This document shows positions 42,541-52,288 of a DNA stretch of 64,000 nt, one piece after another. Position 1 is the first letter of the stretch, and the number at the start of each line of letters is the position of its first letter. A model generated the notes under the pieces. That model did no database searches. It was not told where the DNA came from and saw only the letters and a list, made by a program, of their open reading frames with translations. Source of the DNA: Chelatococcus asaccharovorans. GTDB taxonomy: Bacteria; Pseudomonadota; Alphaproteobacteria; Rhizobiales; Beijerinckiaceae. The DNA lies in the NCBI RefSeq assembly GCF_003201475.1, contig NZ_QJJK01000001.1:12501-76500 (forward strand), written 5' to 3'. The translations under genes and the position numbers were made by a program.

Positions 42541-44547
42541 ATGACACCGACGAAGGTGTTGATCGGTCAGATGCTGGTGGTGTTCGGCATCGCGCTTGCC
42601 GGCACCTGGGCCGCCACGCAATGGGTCGCCTTTGAGCTCGGCTTCCAGCGACGGCTTGGAGAGCCCTGGTTCCTGATCGACAACTTGGCAATCTACTACC
42701 CTTGGCGGTTGTTCGAGTGGTGGTATGTTTACGATGCCTATGCTCCAGACGTTTTCCAAACGGGGGGTACGATCGCTGGCGGCAGCGGCGTCATTGCCGC
42801 TCTGTCCGCCATCATCGGTTCCGTCTGGCGAGCTCGGCAGTCGAAGCTCGTCACCACCTATGGCTCCGCCCGCTGGGCCGATAAGACGGACATCACAGCG
42901 GCGGGCCTGACAAAGCCAGCCGGCGTCTTTCTCGGGCTCATGGCCAGCACCTATCTGCGCCATGCCGGCCCCGAACACATCATGGCGTTTGCGCCGACGA
43001 GAAGCGGCAAGGGCGTCGGGCTCGTTGTGCCGACGCTGCTGTCATGGCCGCATTCTGCCGTCATCCATGACATCAAGGGGGAAAATTGGACGCTGACCGC
43101 CGGCTGGCGCGCGCAGTTCTCCCATTGCCTCCTGTTCAACCCGACGGACCCGAGGAGCGCTGCCTATAATCCTCTCTTGGAAGTCCGCAGAGGTGTGCAC
43201 GAGGTCCGCGATGTCCAGAACATTGCGGACATATTGGTGGATCCCGAAGGTGCGTTGGAGCGGCGCAATCACTGGGAAAAGACCAGCCATTCGCTTTTAG
43301 TCGGCGCCATCTTGCATGTCCTCTACGCCGAAGAGGACAAAACGCTCCGCGGTGTGGCCAACTTCCTCTCCGATCCGGCTCACCCGTTCGAGAGGGCCTT
43401 GTGGTCCATGATGACCACGGCGCATCTCGGGGAGCCTGGCCCGCACCCCGTCGTTGCCAGCGCCGCGCGCGAGGTGTTGAACAAGAGCGAGAACGAGCGC
43501 TCCGGCGTGCTCTCGACCGCCATGTCGTTCCTCGGCCTCTATCGCGACCCGACGGTCGCGACCGTCACATCGCGCTGCGATTGGCGCATCGCCGACTTGA
43601 TCGCCGCCGATCATCCGGTCTCGCTTTATCTGGTCGTGCCGCCTTCGGACATTTCGCGCACCAAGCCGCTTATTCGCTTGATCCTCAACCAGATCGGCCG
43701 CCGGCTGACAGAAAGCCTCGACGGCTCGGACGGTATCGCCCGCAAGCACAAGCTGCTTCTCATGCTCGACGAGTTTCCGGCGCTCGGCCGGCTGGACTTC
43801 TTCGAGAGCGCCTTGGCCTTCATGGCCGGCTACGGCCTGCGCTCCTTCCTCATCGCGCAGAGCCTCAACCAAATCGAAAAGGCTTACGGGCCGAACAACA
43901 GCATCCTCGACAACTGCCACGTTCGAATCGCCTTCGCGACCAATGACGAACGCACAGCCAAACGCATTTCGGACGCGCTCGGCACGGCGACGGAACTTCG
44001 CGCCCAGCGCAACTATGCCGGCCATCGCCTGTCACCCTGGCTGGGACACCTCATGGTATCTCGGCAAGAGACGGCCCGCCCGCTCCTGACGCCCGGCGAG
44101 GTCATGCAGCTTCCCGACACTCAAGAAGTCATCATGGTTTCCGGCCATCCACCTGCCAAGGCCACCAAGATCCGATATTTCACCGACAGCAATTTCACTT
44201 CGCGCGTGCTGCCGGCGCCGGTTCTCTCAGACGATGGATATGCTGATCGGCCGGTAGCGCGAACGGACGATTGGACCGGCCTTCCGCGGTCGAAATCTTC
44301 TCTCCCCGCTTCTACGGGCGCACAGGCATCGGCCGTGCCCGTAGAAGGCGGACATCAACTCGTCCCGGAGCTCGACAAAGCCGAAGTCATACGTCTGCAT
44401 GATGGTCGCGATGACGATCTGTCCGTCCTCGACGATGAGACAGATAACCCCGTCACACGCGACGGTAAGCTTCCCAAACCGGACCGGCAGTTCCGGCGCG
44501 TGGCGCGTCTGGCCTCGCTCGATCCCGATGACGGGATCGCGCTATGA
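42541..44547 (+). CDS. traG: Type IV coupling protein TraG/VirD4
   Basis: A 668-residue inner-membrane ATPase that links the relaxosome to the channel. Two or three N-terminal membrane segments (residues about 5-30 and 75-95) precede Walker A at 152-160 (PTRSGKGVG) and Walker B LLLMLDEFPALG. ATG 42541 follows GGAGCGGGA. It overlaps the following RHH gene by four bases and begins the traG-trb operon. Confidence 0.96.
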   Translation: MTPTKVLIGQMLVVFGIALAGTWAATQWVAFELGFQRRLGEPWFLIDNLAIYYPWRLFEWWYVYDAYAPDVFQTGGTIAGGSGVIAALSAIIGSVWRARQSKLVTTYGSARWADKTDITAAGLTKPAGVFLGLMASTYLRHAGPEHIMAFAPTRSGKGVGLVVPTLLSWPHSAVIHDIKGENWTLTAGWRAQFSHCLLFNPTDPRSAAYNPLLEVRRGVHEVRDVQNIADILVDPEGALERRNHWEKTSHSLLVGAILHVLYAEEDKTLRGVANFLSDPAHPFERALWSMMTTAHLGEPGPHPVVASAAREVLNKSENERSGVLSTAMSFLGLYRDPTVATVTSRCDWRIADLIAADHPVSLYLVVPPSDISRTKPLIRLILNQIGRRLTESLDGSDGIARKHKLLLMLDEFPALGRLDFFESALAFMAGYGLRSFLIAQSLNQIEKAYGPNNSILDNCHVRIAFATNDERTAKRISDALGTATELRAQRNYAGHRLSPWLGHLMVSRQETARPLLTPGEVMQLPDTQEVIMVSGHPPAKATKIRYFTDSNFTSRVLPAPVLSDDGYADRPVARTDDWTGLPRSKSSLPASTGAQASAVPVEGGHQLVPELDKAEVIRLHDGRDDDLSVLDDETDNPVTRDGKLPKPDRQFRRVARLASLDPDDGIAL

Positions 44548-45047
44548 GCAAAACCCGTCTCAACATCTTCATCGAGCCCGACCATGCCAAGCGACTGCGT
44601 CAGCTTGCAGCCCTCAAAGGTGAAACGAAATCAGCGATCGTCGCGGCCGCGCTCTCTTCCTATCTTTCTCCCGATGGTGCCGACCGGCGAGAGGCGGCGC
44701 TGGCCTCACGCCTCGACCGACTGTCGAACCAGTTCGGCCGGCTGGAACGCGACCAGACCATCCTGATCGAGACCCTGGCGCTATACATCCGCTACACGTT
44801 GTCGGTTTCAGCTCCGCTTCCAGAGACGCATCAGAAGGCGGCTCGCGCGCAGGGGCGCCTACGCTTCAACCAATTCGTCGACCAACTCGGCCGCCACTTG
44901 CAGCGTGGCGGCAGCCTCGTTCGGCAGGTCCATGAAGAAATCTTCCCTGATGAAGGTCGCTTCTTCGGCCTGGCCGACGACAACGAGGATCAGGGGTCCG
45001 CCGGATCGGAAGACCACGATGCCGAGGCGGCGCCGCATGACGGATAG
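44544..45047 (+). CDS. Ribbon-helix-helix protein of the trb operon
   Basis: A 167-residue protein with an N-terminal CopG-like RHH domain (SKTRLNIFIEPDHAKRLRQL, TKSAIVAAALSSYLSPD) and a helical tail with a possible coiled coil. It is regularly found between traG and trbB in this element class and may be a regulator or an accessory relaxosome protein. Overlaps traG by four bases and trbB by eleven. Confidence 0.85.
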   Translation: MSKTRLNIFIEPDHAKRLRQLAALKGETKSAIVAAALSSYLSPDGADRREAALASRLDRLSNQFGRLERDQTILIETLALYIRYTLSVSAPLPETHQKAARAQGRLRFNQFVDQLGRHLQRGGSLVRQVHEEIFPDEGRFFGLADDNEDQGSAGSEDHDAEAAPHDG

Positions 45048-46005
45048 GCCGCGCTCCCCGTCCCGGATCGTCAGCGATCGTCAGGTCCGCATGCTGCGCA
45101 GCGCCATGGGGCCGGCGATCATCGCCGCGCTCGACGATCCGGACGTCGTGGAAGTCATGCTCAATCCTGACGGAAAGCTTTGGATCGACAGGCTCGGCTC
45201 GGGCCGCGAGCCCACGGGCGCCATCCTCTCCCCGGAGGATGCCGCCCGCATCATCAAGGTCGTGGCGAACCATGTCGGCCTCGAGGTCAACCGCGAGCAT
45301 CCGATTCTCTCCGCCGAGTTGCCGGAAACGGGTGAAAGGTTCGAAGGCGTCTTGCCGCCCATCGCCGTCGCACCGATCTTCGCCATCCGCAAGCGGGCCG
45401 CCGGCGTCATACCGCTGGCCCGATATGTCGCCAACGGCATCTTGACCGAGGTGCAGGCAGAGTTTCTGAGGAGCTCGGTTCTCGACCGACGGAACATCAT
45501 CATTGCCGGTGGAACGTCGACGGGAAAGACCACCCTCGCCAACGCCCTGCTCCAAGAGATCGCGGCCACTGGCGATCGCGTCCTGGTGCTCGAAGACACG
45601 ATCGAGCTGCAATGTGTAGCCGACGATCATGTGGCTCTCCGGACAAAGGCCAATACCGTCTCCACCGCCGATCTGGTGCGTTCCACCTTGCGGCTTCGCC
45701 CGGATCGCATCGTTGTTGGCGAGGTGCGCGGCGCTGAAGCGCTGGACCTCCTCAAGGCGTGGGGAACCGGACACCCCGGCGGCATCGCGACATTGCATGC
45801 AGGTTCCGCCCGGGGAGCGCTCACCCGGCTGGAGCAGCTCATACAAGAAGTCGTCGTCACCGTGCCGCGCGCGCTGATCGCGGAGGCCGTAGACATCATC
45901 GTCTTCATCGCTGGGCGCGGTAGCAAACGCCGCGTCGAGGACATCATCCGCGTCACAGGCCTCGACGGCGATGCCTACGCAATAGAGCACTTCACAGGAG
46001 ATTAG
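45037..46005 (+). CDS. trbB: Conjugal transfer ATPase TrbB
   Basis: A 322-residue VirB11-type hexameric traffic ATPase. Walker A is GGTSTGKT (158-165), the Asp box RVLVLEDTIEL follows, then Walker B-like RPDRIVVGEVRGAEAL and the His box GGIATLHAGSARGAL. ATG 45037 fits the family N-terminus; the longer frame is not supported. Confidence 0.96.
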   Translation: MTDRPRSPSRIVSDRQVRMLRSAMGPAIIAALDDPDVVEVMLNPDGKLWIDRLGSGREPTGAILSPEDAARIIKVVANHVGLEVNREHPILSAELPETGERFEGVLPPIAVAPIFAIRKRAAGVIPLARYVANGILTEVQAEFLRSSVLDRRNIIIAGGTSTGKTTLANALLQEIAATGDRVLVLEDTIELQCVADDHVALRTKANTVSTADLVRSTLRLRPDRIVVGEVRGAEALDLLKAWGTGHPGGIATLHAGSARGALTRLEQLIQEVVVTVPRALIAEAVDIIVFIAGRGSKRRVEDIIRVTGLDGDAYAIEHFTGD

Positions 46006-46007
46006 GG

Positions 46008-46460
46008 ATGCCGCCCATCACGTCCGCATTCACGCTTTTCTTGAATTCCGGAACAAACCAGAAACGTAAATCCGCAAGTGCGGATTCGTGCGTTTCCGTA
46101 AATCCGGAGATGCGCATTTCCGAAAATCCGCTTTCGAGCGTTGCAGGAAAGTTTCGAAACCGGATCTCCGGAACGGCGGCTTTGCTGATGTCCGCCTTTC
46201 TGGTTTCCCCAGCTTACGCCGCGGGTTCGTCCATGCCATGGGAAGCGCCCCTGCAATCCATCCTTGAATCGATCGAGGGGCCGGTTGCCAAGATCATCGC
46301 CGTGATCATCATCATCGTGACCGGGCTCACCTTGGCGTTCGGTGATGCCGGCGGCGGTTTCCGCAAGCTGGTCCAGATCGTCTTCGGCCTCTCCATCGCC
46401 TTCGCCGCCAGTTCCTTCTTCCTCAGCTTCTTCAGCTTTGGCGGCGGAGCGCTGGTCTAA
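46008..46460 (+). CDS. trbC: Conjugal transfer pilin TrbC
   Basis: A 150-residue pilin precursor. The family part starts at YAAGSSMPWEAPLQSILESI and has two membrane segments (IIAVIIIIVTGLTLAFG and IVFGLSIAFAASSFFLSFFS). The N-terminus is about 60 residues longer than needed for the signal peptide and is made of Ser/Arg-rich text encoded by repeated AAATCCG-type DNA. Internal starts such as ATG 46110 (MRISENP) are possible. Confidence 0.9.
   Translation: MPPITSAFTLFLNSGTNQKRKSASADSCVSVNPEMRISENPLSSVAGKFRNRISGTAALLMSAFLVSPAYAAGSSMPWEAPLQSILESIEGPVAKIIAVIIIIVTGLTLAFGDAGGGFRKLVQIVFGLSIAFAASSFFLSFFSFGGGALV
46064..46132. repeat. AAATCCG palindromic repeat cluster inside trbC
   Basis: AATCCGC-AAGT-GCGGATT (46069-46086) is a 7-bp hairpin; GTAAATCCG occurs at 46066 and 46098, and GAAAATCCGC follows near 46123. 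Its position in the N-terminal coding region accounts for the unusual length of TrbC. Confidence 0.6.
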
Positions 46461-46723
46461 TGGCGGTCCATGCCGACGGCTTCGAAGTGCCGCTGCACCG
46501 CTCACTGACGGAGCCCGTCCTGCTGGGCGGCGCCCCGCGATCGGTGGCGATCCTCAACGGGACACTCGCCGCCGCCATCGGCATCGGCCTGCATCTGTGG
46601 ATTGGCGGCATCGTGCTCTGGATGGCGGGCCATGCGCTCGCCGTCTGGGGGGCGAAGGCCGATCCCCAGTTCATGGAGGTCTTCGCCCGCCACCTGAAGC
46701 ACCGCGCGTTTCTGGAGGCGTGA
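46460..46723 (+). CDS. trbD: Conjugal transfer protein TrbD
   Basis: An 87-residue VirB3-like inner-membrane protein: VPLHRSLTEPVLLGGAPRSV followed by two membrane helices. It starts one base inside the trbC stop (TAATG). Confidence 0.93.
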   Translation: MAVHADGFEVPLHRSLTEPVLLGGAPRSVAILNGTLAAAIGIGLHLWIGGIVLWMAGHALAVWGAKADPQFMEVFARHLKHRAFLEA

Positions 46724-46727
46724 GTTC

Positions 46728-49160
46728 ATGATGAACCTTGCCGAATATCGCACGCGCCCCGCGAGCCTCGCGGATTATCTGCCTTGGGCCGGGCTGGTCG
46801 CATCAGGCGTCGTGCTCAACAAGGACGGTGCGTTCCAACGCACTGCGCAGTTTCGTGGTCCCGACCTCGACAGCGCAACGGAAAGCGAGCTGGTGGCGAC
46901 CACCGCCCGGCTCAACAACGCGCTGAAGCGCCTCGGCTCCGGCTGGGCGCTGTTCGTCGACGCTGAACGGCGCATCGCCGCCGGATATCCCATCTCGGAA
47001 TTTCCCGACGCGTTGTCGTGGCTCGTAGAGGAAGAGCGGCGCGCGGCGTTCGAGGAAGCAGGCACACATTTCGAGAGCGCCTACTGCATCACGCTCGCCT
47101 TCCTGCCGCCGTCCGAAAGCAAGGCCCGCGCCGGCCAGCTCCTCTACGAGAGCACCGAGCGGCGCACCGTGAATTGGCGCGACCATCTCGCAGCCTTCAT
47201 TTCCGAGACCGACCGCTTTCTCTCCTTGCTCGACGGCGTCATGCCGGAGATCCGCTGGTTCTCCGATGAGGAGACGCTGACTTACCTTCACGCCTGCATC
47301 TCCACGCAGCGGCACCCTGTCGCCGTTTCCCAGGTGCCGTTCCATCTCGACGCGCTGTTGCCCGATTGCGATTTCACCGGTGGACTAGCGCCGATGCTGG
47401 GCGACCAGCATGTGCGTGTGCTGACCATTCGCGGCTTTCCACCCTCGACTTGGCCCGGCGTCCTTGACGACCTCAACCGTCTCGGCTTCGCCTATCGTTG
47501 GTCCACCCGTTTCCTGTCGCTCGACAAGGCGGAAGCCGAACGCGAGCTGACCAAGGTGCGGCGGCAATGGTTCGCGAAACGCAAGGGTATCGTGACGCTG
47601 CTGCGCGAAACGATCTTCCAGCAGGAAGTTTCGCTGGTCGATTCAGACGCCGCCAACAAATCCGCCGATGCGGACGAAGCATTGCAGGAGCTGGGCTCAG
47701 ACGCCGTGGCCTATGGCTATGTCACGGCCACCGTTACGGTCATGGACAAAAGTCCGGACCTCGCTGACGAGAAGTTGAAGGCCGTCGAGCGGATCATCCA
47801 GGGGCGTGGCTTCGTCACCATTCCGGAGACGCTGAACGCGACAGAGGCATGGCTATCCTCGATCCCTGGACATGCCTACGCCAATGTTCGCCAGCCGCTG
47901 ATCTCGACTCTGAACCTCTCGCACATGATGCCGGTCTCGGCGATTTGGGCAGGCCCCGAGAAGAACGGTCATCTCGATGCTCCGCCGCTGATCGTCACCC
48001 GCACGGCCGGCGGCACGCCGTTCCGGCTCGTCACTCATGTCGACGATGTCGGCCACACTCTGATCGTCGGCCCCACCGGTGCCGGCAAATCCGTGCTGCT
48101 GGCAATGCTGGCGCTCCAATTCCGCCGCTATGCCAGCTCTCGCATCTTCATCTTCGACAAGGGTGGCTCGGCCCGCGCCACCGTCTTGGGCCTCGGCGGC
48201 GAGTATTACGATCTCGGATCCTCCGACGCCATTGCCTTTCAGCCACTCGCCCGCATTGAGGATGACGACAGCCGCTCGTGGGCGGCCGACTGGATCGCCG
48301 GCCTGCTCGGGCATGAACACGTCGAGATCACGCCCGATGTGAAGGACGCCGTCTGGTCGGCACTGACCAGCCTTGCGTCCGCCCCACGTGAGGAGCGAAC
48401 GCTCACCGGCTTTTCCACGCTGTTGCAATCGAACCGGCTCCGCCAGGCGCTGCAACCCTACACGCTGTCGGGGCCACATGGCCGGCTGCTGGACGCCGAT
48501 GCCGATCGGCTTGGCTTCGGCGACGTGCAGGGCTTCGAAATGGAGGAACTGATGCACACGGCGAGCGCCGTGACGCCGGTTCTCACCTATCTTTTTCATC
48601 GTCTCGATGAGCGTTTCGACGGATCGCCCACGCTGCTCGTGCTCGATGAGGCTTGGGTATTTATCGACGATCCCATCTTCGCTGCGCGCATCCGTGAATG
48701 GTTGAAGGTGCTGCGCAAAAAGAACGTCGCCGTCGTCTTCGCCACCCAATCGCTTGCCGACATCCAGCGTTCTGCCATCGCGCCAGCCATCGTCGAGAGC
48801 TGCCCGAGCCGGATCTTCCTGCCGTCGCCGCAGGCGAGCGAACCGCAGCTCCGCACGATCTATGAAGGATTTGGCCTCAACAGCCGCCAGATCGATATCA
48901 TCACGCGGGCTCAGCCGAAGCGGGATTATTACTACCAATCCCGTCTCGGCAATCGGCTGTTCGACCTCGATCTCGGGCCTGTGGCGCTCGCCTTCGCCGG
49001 TGCCAGCCGCCCCGAGGATCATCGCCAGATGGACGATGTCCTCGTGTCCCATGGGCACGATGCCTTTGCCGCAGCATGGCTCGACGTGCGCGGGCTCGAT
49101 TGGGCAGCCGACCTCATCCGCCAATTCCCGCTTCCGCAAAATCAGGAGACCGCATCATGA
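46728..49160 (+). CDS. trbE: Conjugal transfer ATPase TrbE
   Basis: An 810-residue VirB4 ATPase that powers pilus and channel assembly. The N-terminus opens MMNLAEYRTRPASLADYLPW. Walker A is GPTGAGKS at 448-455, Walker B is PTLLVLDEAWVFI near 630, and the C-terminal part carries VFATQSLADI. It overlaps trbJ by four bases. Confidence 0.96.
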   Translation: MMNLAEYRTRPASLADYLPWAGLVASGVVLNKDGAFQRTAQFRGPDLDSATESELVATTARLNNALKRLGSGWALFVDAERRIAAGYPISEFPDALSWLVEEERRAAFEEAGTHFESAYCITLAFLPPSESKARAGQLLYESTERRTVNWRDHLAAFISETDRFLSLLDGVMPEIRWFSDEETLTYLHACISTQRHPVAVSQVPFHLDALLPDCDFTGGLAPMLGDQHVRVLTIRGFPPSTWPGVLDDLNRLGFAYRWSTRFLSLDKAEAERELTKVRRQWFAKRKGIVTLLRETIFQQEVSLVDSDAANKSADADEALQELGSDAVAYGYVTATVTVMDKSPDLADEKLKAVERIIQGRGFVTIPETLNATEAWLSSIPGHAYANVRQPLISTLNLSHMMPVSAIWAGPEKNGHLDAPPLIVTRTAGGTPFRLVTHVDDVGHTLIVGPTGAGKSVLLAMLALQFRRYASSRIFIFDKGGSARATVLGLGGEYYDLGSSDAIAFQPLARIEDDDSRSWAADWIAGLLGHEHVEITPDVKDAVWSALTSLASAPREERTLTGFSTLLQSNRLRQALQPYTLSGPHGRLLDADADRLGFGDVQGFEMEELMHTASAVTPVLTYLFHRLDERFDGSPTLLVLDEAWVFIDDPIFAARIREWLKVLRKKNVAVVFATQSLADIQRSAIAPAIVESCPSRIFLPSPQASEPQLRTIYEGFGLNSRQIDIITRAQPKRDYYYQSRLGNRLFDLDLGPVALAFAGASRPEDHRQMDDVLVSHGHDAFAAAWLDVRGLDWAADLIRQFPLPQNQETAS

Positions 49161-49885
49161 GGACACCACTTTGCCTTGCCGGTGCCTGCGCGCTCGGCAT
49201 CGCTCTCGCGCCGCCGGTCGCGGCGCAGATCGTCTTCGATCCGAACAACTACAGCCAGAATGTGCTGTCGGCGGTCCGAGCCCTGGACCAGGTCAACAAC
49301 CAGATCAAGAGCCTGCAAAACGAAGCTCAGTCGCTCCTCAATCAAACAAAGAATCTGACGAGCCTCGACTTCTCCGCACTAAACGAGCTGAAGCAGTCCG
49401 TCGCCAAGACGGAGCGCCTTATCAGCGAGGCCGAGGGCTTGAGCTACGACATATCGGCGATGGAACGGCAATTCCAGCAGCTCTACCCGAAGGAATACGC
49501 GGCATCCGCATCGAGCGATCAGATCCTCGCCGATGTGCGAAAGCGCTGGGAGCAATCTCGATCCGCTCTGGAAACGGCCATGAAGATGCAGGCGCAGGTC
49601 TCCGAAAACCTCGCCTCCGATGAGGCTACTCTCGGCGATCTTGTCACTCGCAGCCAGTCGGCAACGGGGAATCTCGACGCGACGCAGGCGACCAACCAGC
49701 TCCTTGCCCTTCAGGCTAAGCAAGCTATCGACGCCTCCCGGCTCAAGCTCTCTCAGGACCGCGCCGTCGCCGCGGAGCAGGCCCGTGCCGTCGCGGAGGA
49801 GGAGCGGGCGCGTGAGGTTCGCCGCCGATTCATGGGTGATGGCAGCGGCTATACGCCGGCACCCGTCCGGTTGTTCCGCGATTGA
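49157..49885 (+). CDS. trbJ: Conjugal transfer protein TrbJ
   Basis: A 242-residue VirB5-like exported protein. Signal peptide LCLAGACALGIALAPPVAAQ, then the hallmark IVFDPNNYSQNVLSAVRALD and long coiled-coil helices rich in Ala/Gln/Glu. ATG 49157 is coupled to trbE (ATGA). Confidence 0.94.
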   Translation: MRTPLCLAGACALGIALAPPVAAQIVFDPNNYSQNVLSAVRALDQVNNQIKSLQNEAQSLLNQTKNLTSLDFSALNELKQSVAKTERLISEAEGLSYDISAMERQFQQLYPKEYAASASSDQILADVRKRWEQSRSALETAMKMQAQVSENLASDEATLGDLVTRSQSATGNLDATQATNQLLALQAKQAIDASRLKLSQDRAVAAEQARAVAEEERAREVRRRFMGDGSGYTPAPVRLFRD

Positions 49886-49895
49886 GGGACCCGCC

Positions 49896-50219
49896 ATGCT
49901 CAGACAAATCATCCGTCTCTCTGTCGTGGCCGCGATTGCCATCGGCGCCGGGCTTCTCGTCCAATCCGCGGGGGCGGCCGACACGGTGGACAGCCTCGCC
50001 GCCGATCCGCAACGGCTCCGTGAGGTGCAAAAGCTTTGCAAAGACGACTGGGCTGGGACAGGCGACGAACTGTGCACCATGGCCAGCAAAGCGCAGCGCC
50101 GCCGCTTCATGGGTTCTGGCAAAACGCCGTACACGCCACATCCGGTCGATCTGTTCCCGTCACTGAAGAAGAGCAGAACTCCGGAGAAAACCGACCCCGT
50201 CGCTCCGGACGCGGAGTGA
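49896..50219 (+). CDS. trbK: TrbK-alt, putative entry exclusion protein
   Basis: A 107-residue protein with a signal peptide/anchor (IIRLSVVAAIAIGAGLLVQS) and two cysteines (KLCKDD, ELCTMA) in the mature part. It fits TrbK-alt, the alternative to TrbK proposed to block entry of a second copy of the element. Role inferred from position between trbJ and trbL. Confidence 0.85.
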   Translation: MLRQIIRLSVVAAIAIGAGLLVQSAGAADTVDSLAADPQRLREVQKLCKDDWAGTGDELCTMASKAQRRRFMGSGKTPYTPHPVDLFPSLKKSRTPEKTDPVAPDAE

Positions 50220-50225
50220 TTGTCC

Positions 50226-51575
50226 ATGGACGATCTCTCCGTCATCGACCGTTTCACCGACACCTTCTCGCAGTATATCGACAGCGGGTTTGGCCTGCTT
50301 CACGGTGAGATCGCTTACCTTTCGGCAACGCTCATCGCCATCGATATAACGCTCGCCGGCCTGTTCTGGGCCTTCGGAGCCGGCAATGACGAGATTCTGG
50401 CGAAGCTCATCAAGAAGGTCCTCTATGTCGGTGCCTTCGCCTACATCATTACAAACTTCAATTCGCTGGCCAGCATCATCTTCAGATCCTTCGCCGGGCT
50501 CGGCCTGACCGCCTCTGGCTCCGACCTGTCCCAGGACGATTTCCTGCGTCCCGGTAAGCTCGCCTCCGTCGGTATGGACGCCGGCCGACCGATCCTCGCG
50601 CAGATAGGCGACTTGTCCGGCTTCACCTCCGTCTTCTCCAACATCGACACCATCGCCGTCCTGTTCCTCGCCTGGCTCGTGGTCATCGTCAGTTTCTTCG
50701 TGCTCGCGGTGCAGCTCTTTGTGACGTTGCTGGAGTTCAAGTTGACGACGTTGGCCGGCTTCGTGCTGGTGCCCTTCGCATTTTGGAACAAGACCGCCTT
50801 CCTGGCCGAACGCGTGCTCGGCAATGTCGTGTCGTCCGGGATCAAGATCCTGGTCCTTGCCGTTATCGTTGGCATCGGCAACGGCCTCTTTGCGGAATTT
50901 CGCGCCTCGGCGGGAACAGAGCCGTCCATCGATCATGCGCTGGCGATCATGCTGGCGTCGCTCGCCATGCTTGGGCTGGGCATCTTCGGCCCGTCGATCG
51001 CGACGGGTCTCGTCTCCGGAGCCCCGCAGCTCGGCGCAGGTGCAGTCGCCGGCACCGCGCTCGCCGCCGGCGGCATGGCGGTCGCGGCAAGCGCCGGAGC
51101 TGTCGGCGCGGCACAGCTCGGAGGGGCCGCTATCGGTTCCGGCGTCAAGGCAGCATCCACCATGTCGGGCGGCGCGCGTGTCGCCTTCGAACTCGGTGCA
51201 GCGACGTCCAGCGCATCGGGCATGGGAGCCGTTGGAGCTGGTCTTTCTGGCGTGGCGCAAGCGGGCGGTGGCGCCGTCATACAGGCGGGTCGCAGTGTCG
51301 TGTCACGCGTCGCGGGCACGGTCGACTCACGTGCTTCCGCTGGCGCCCGTGGCGCCTGGACGGCTACCGGCGGCAAGCCCGTGGGAGCGATGGGTGGGGC
51401 CGGAAGCGATGCGTCGTTCACCGGTGCCGGCGGTGCTCCCGCATGGGCCAATCGCGTGAGAAACGGACCGAGCGGCTCGCACGTCTCCCACGGTGCCACC
51501 ACCGCAGCCCATGCTTTGCGCTCCGGCGATCATGGTGGCTCCGGCGCCAATCCATCTCTGCGACAAGAGGATTGA
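50226..51575 (+). CDS. trbL: Conjugal transfer protein TrbL
   Basis: A 449-residue VirB6-like polytopic membrane protein. About six membrane segments span residues 30-265, followed by a low-complexity Gly/Ala/Ser-rich tail (about 270-449), as usual for TrbL. Start ATG 50226; TTG 50220 is possible. Confidence 0.94.
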   Translation: MDDLSVIDRFTDTFSQYIDSGFGLLHGEIAYLSATLIAIDITLAGLFWAFGAGNDEILAKLIKKVLYVGAFAYIITNFNSLASIIFRSFAGLGLTASGSDLSQDDFLRPGKLASVGMDAGRPILAQIGDLSGFTSVFSNIDTIAVLFLAWLVVIVSFFVLAVQLFVTLLEFKLTTLAGFVLVPFAFWNKTAFLAERVLGNVVSSGIKILVLAVIVGIGNGLFAEFRASAGTEPSIDHALAIMLASLAMLGLGIFGPSIATGLVSGAPQLGAGAVAGTALAAGGMAVAASAGAVGAAQLGGAAIGSGVKAASTMSGGARVAFELGAATSSASGMGAVGAGLSGVAQAGGGAVIQAGRSVVSRVAGTVDSRASAGARGAWTATGGKPVGAMGGAGSDASFTGAGGAPAWANRVRNGPSGSHVSHGATTAAHALRSGDHGGSGANPSLRQED

Positions 51576-51578
51576 ACG

Positions 51579-52274
51579 ATGCGCTTCAAACGCGCCGATG
51601 TGCGCTATTCGCAAACGTCGGAACCCTCAACGCCCTATCAGGCCGCCGGCCAACTCTGGGACGAACGCCTCGGGTCCGCCCGCATTCAGGCCCGAAATTG
51701 GCGGCTCATGTCCTTCGGCTGTCTGACGCTTGCCGTAGGCATGGCCGGCGGTCTGCTGTGGCAGGCGGGCCGCTCCACCGTCACACCCTATGTGGTCGAA
51801 GTCGATCAGCTCGGCCAAGTAAAGGCCGTTGGCCCGGCCGTGGAGGCCTATCGGCCGACCGACGCCCAGATTGCCTACGCGCTCGCGCGTTTCATACAGA
51901 ACGTGCGCGCACTGCCCACCGATCCCATCGTGGTGCGGCAGAACTGGCTCGAGGCTTACGACTTCACCACCGATCGCGGCAGCGCCGGGTTGAATGACTA
52001 TGCGCGTGCCAACGATCCGTTCGGCAAGGTCGGCAAAATGTCGGTCGCCGTCGAGGTCACCAGCGTCGTGCGCGCATCGGACAGCTCCTTCCAGATCCGC
52101 TGGATCGAGCGGCGTTATGAGAACAATCAGCTTGCCGGCACGGATCGCTGGACCGGCATCCTCACCATCATCATGCAACCACCGCGCACCGAGGACCGGC
52201 TGCGTAAGAATCCTCTCGGCATTTTCGTCAACGGCATCAACTGGAGCCGTGAACTCGGCGCCAGCGGGTCGTGA
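51579..52274 (+). CDS. trbF: Conjugal transfer protein TrbF
   Basis: A 231-residue VirB8-like bitopic protein. TPYQAAGQLWDERLGSARIQ is the cytoplasmic part, one membrane segment follows (LMSFGCLTLAVGMAGGLLW), then the periplasmic domain opening VTPYVVEVDQLGQ. Confidence 0.95.
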   Translation: MRFKRADVRYSQTSEPSTPYQAAGQLWDERLGSARIQARNWRLMSFGCLTLAVGMAGGLLWQAGRSTVTPYVVEVDQLGQVKAVGPAVEAYRPTDAQIAYALARFIQNVRALPTDPIVVRQNWLEAYDFTTDRGSAGLNDYARANDPFGKVGKMSVAVEVTSVVRASDSSFQIRWIERRYENNQLAGTDRWTGILTIIMQPPRTEDRLRKNPLGIFVNGINWSRELGASGS

Positions 52275-52288
52275 AGGAGAAAAGGATC

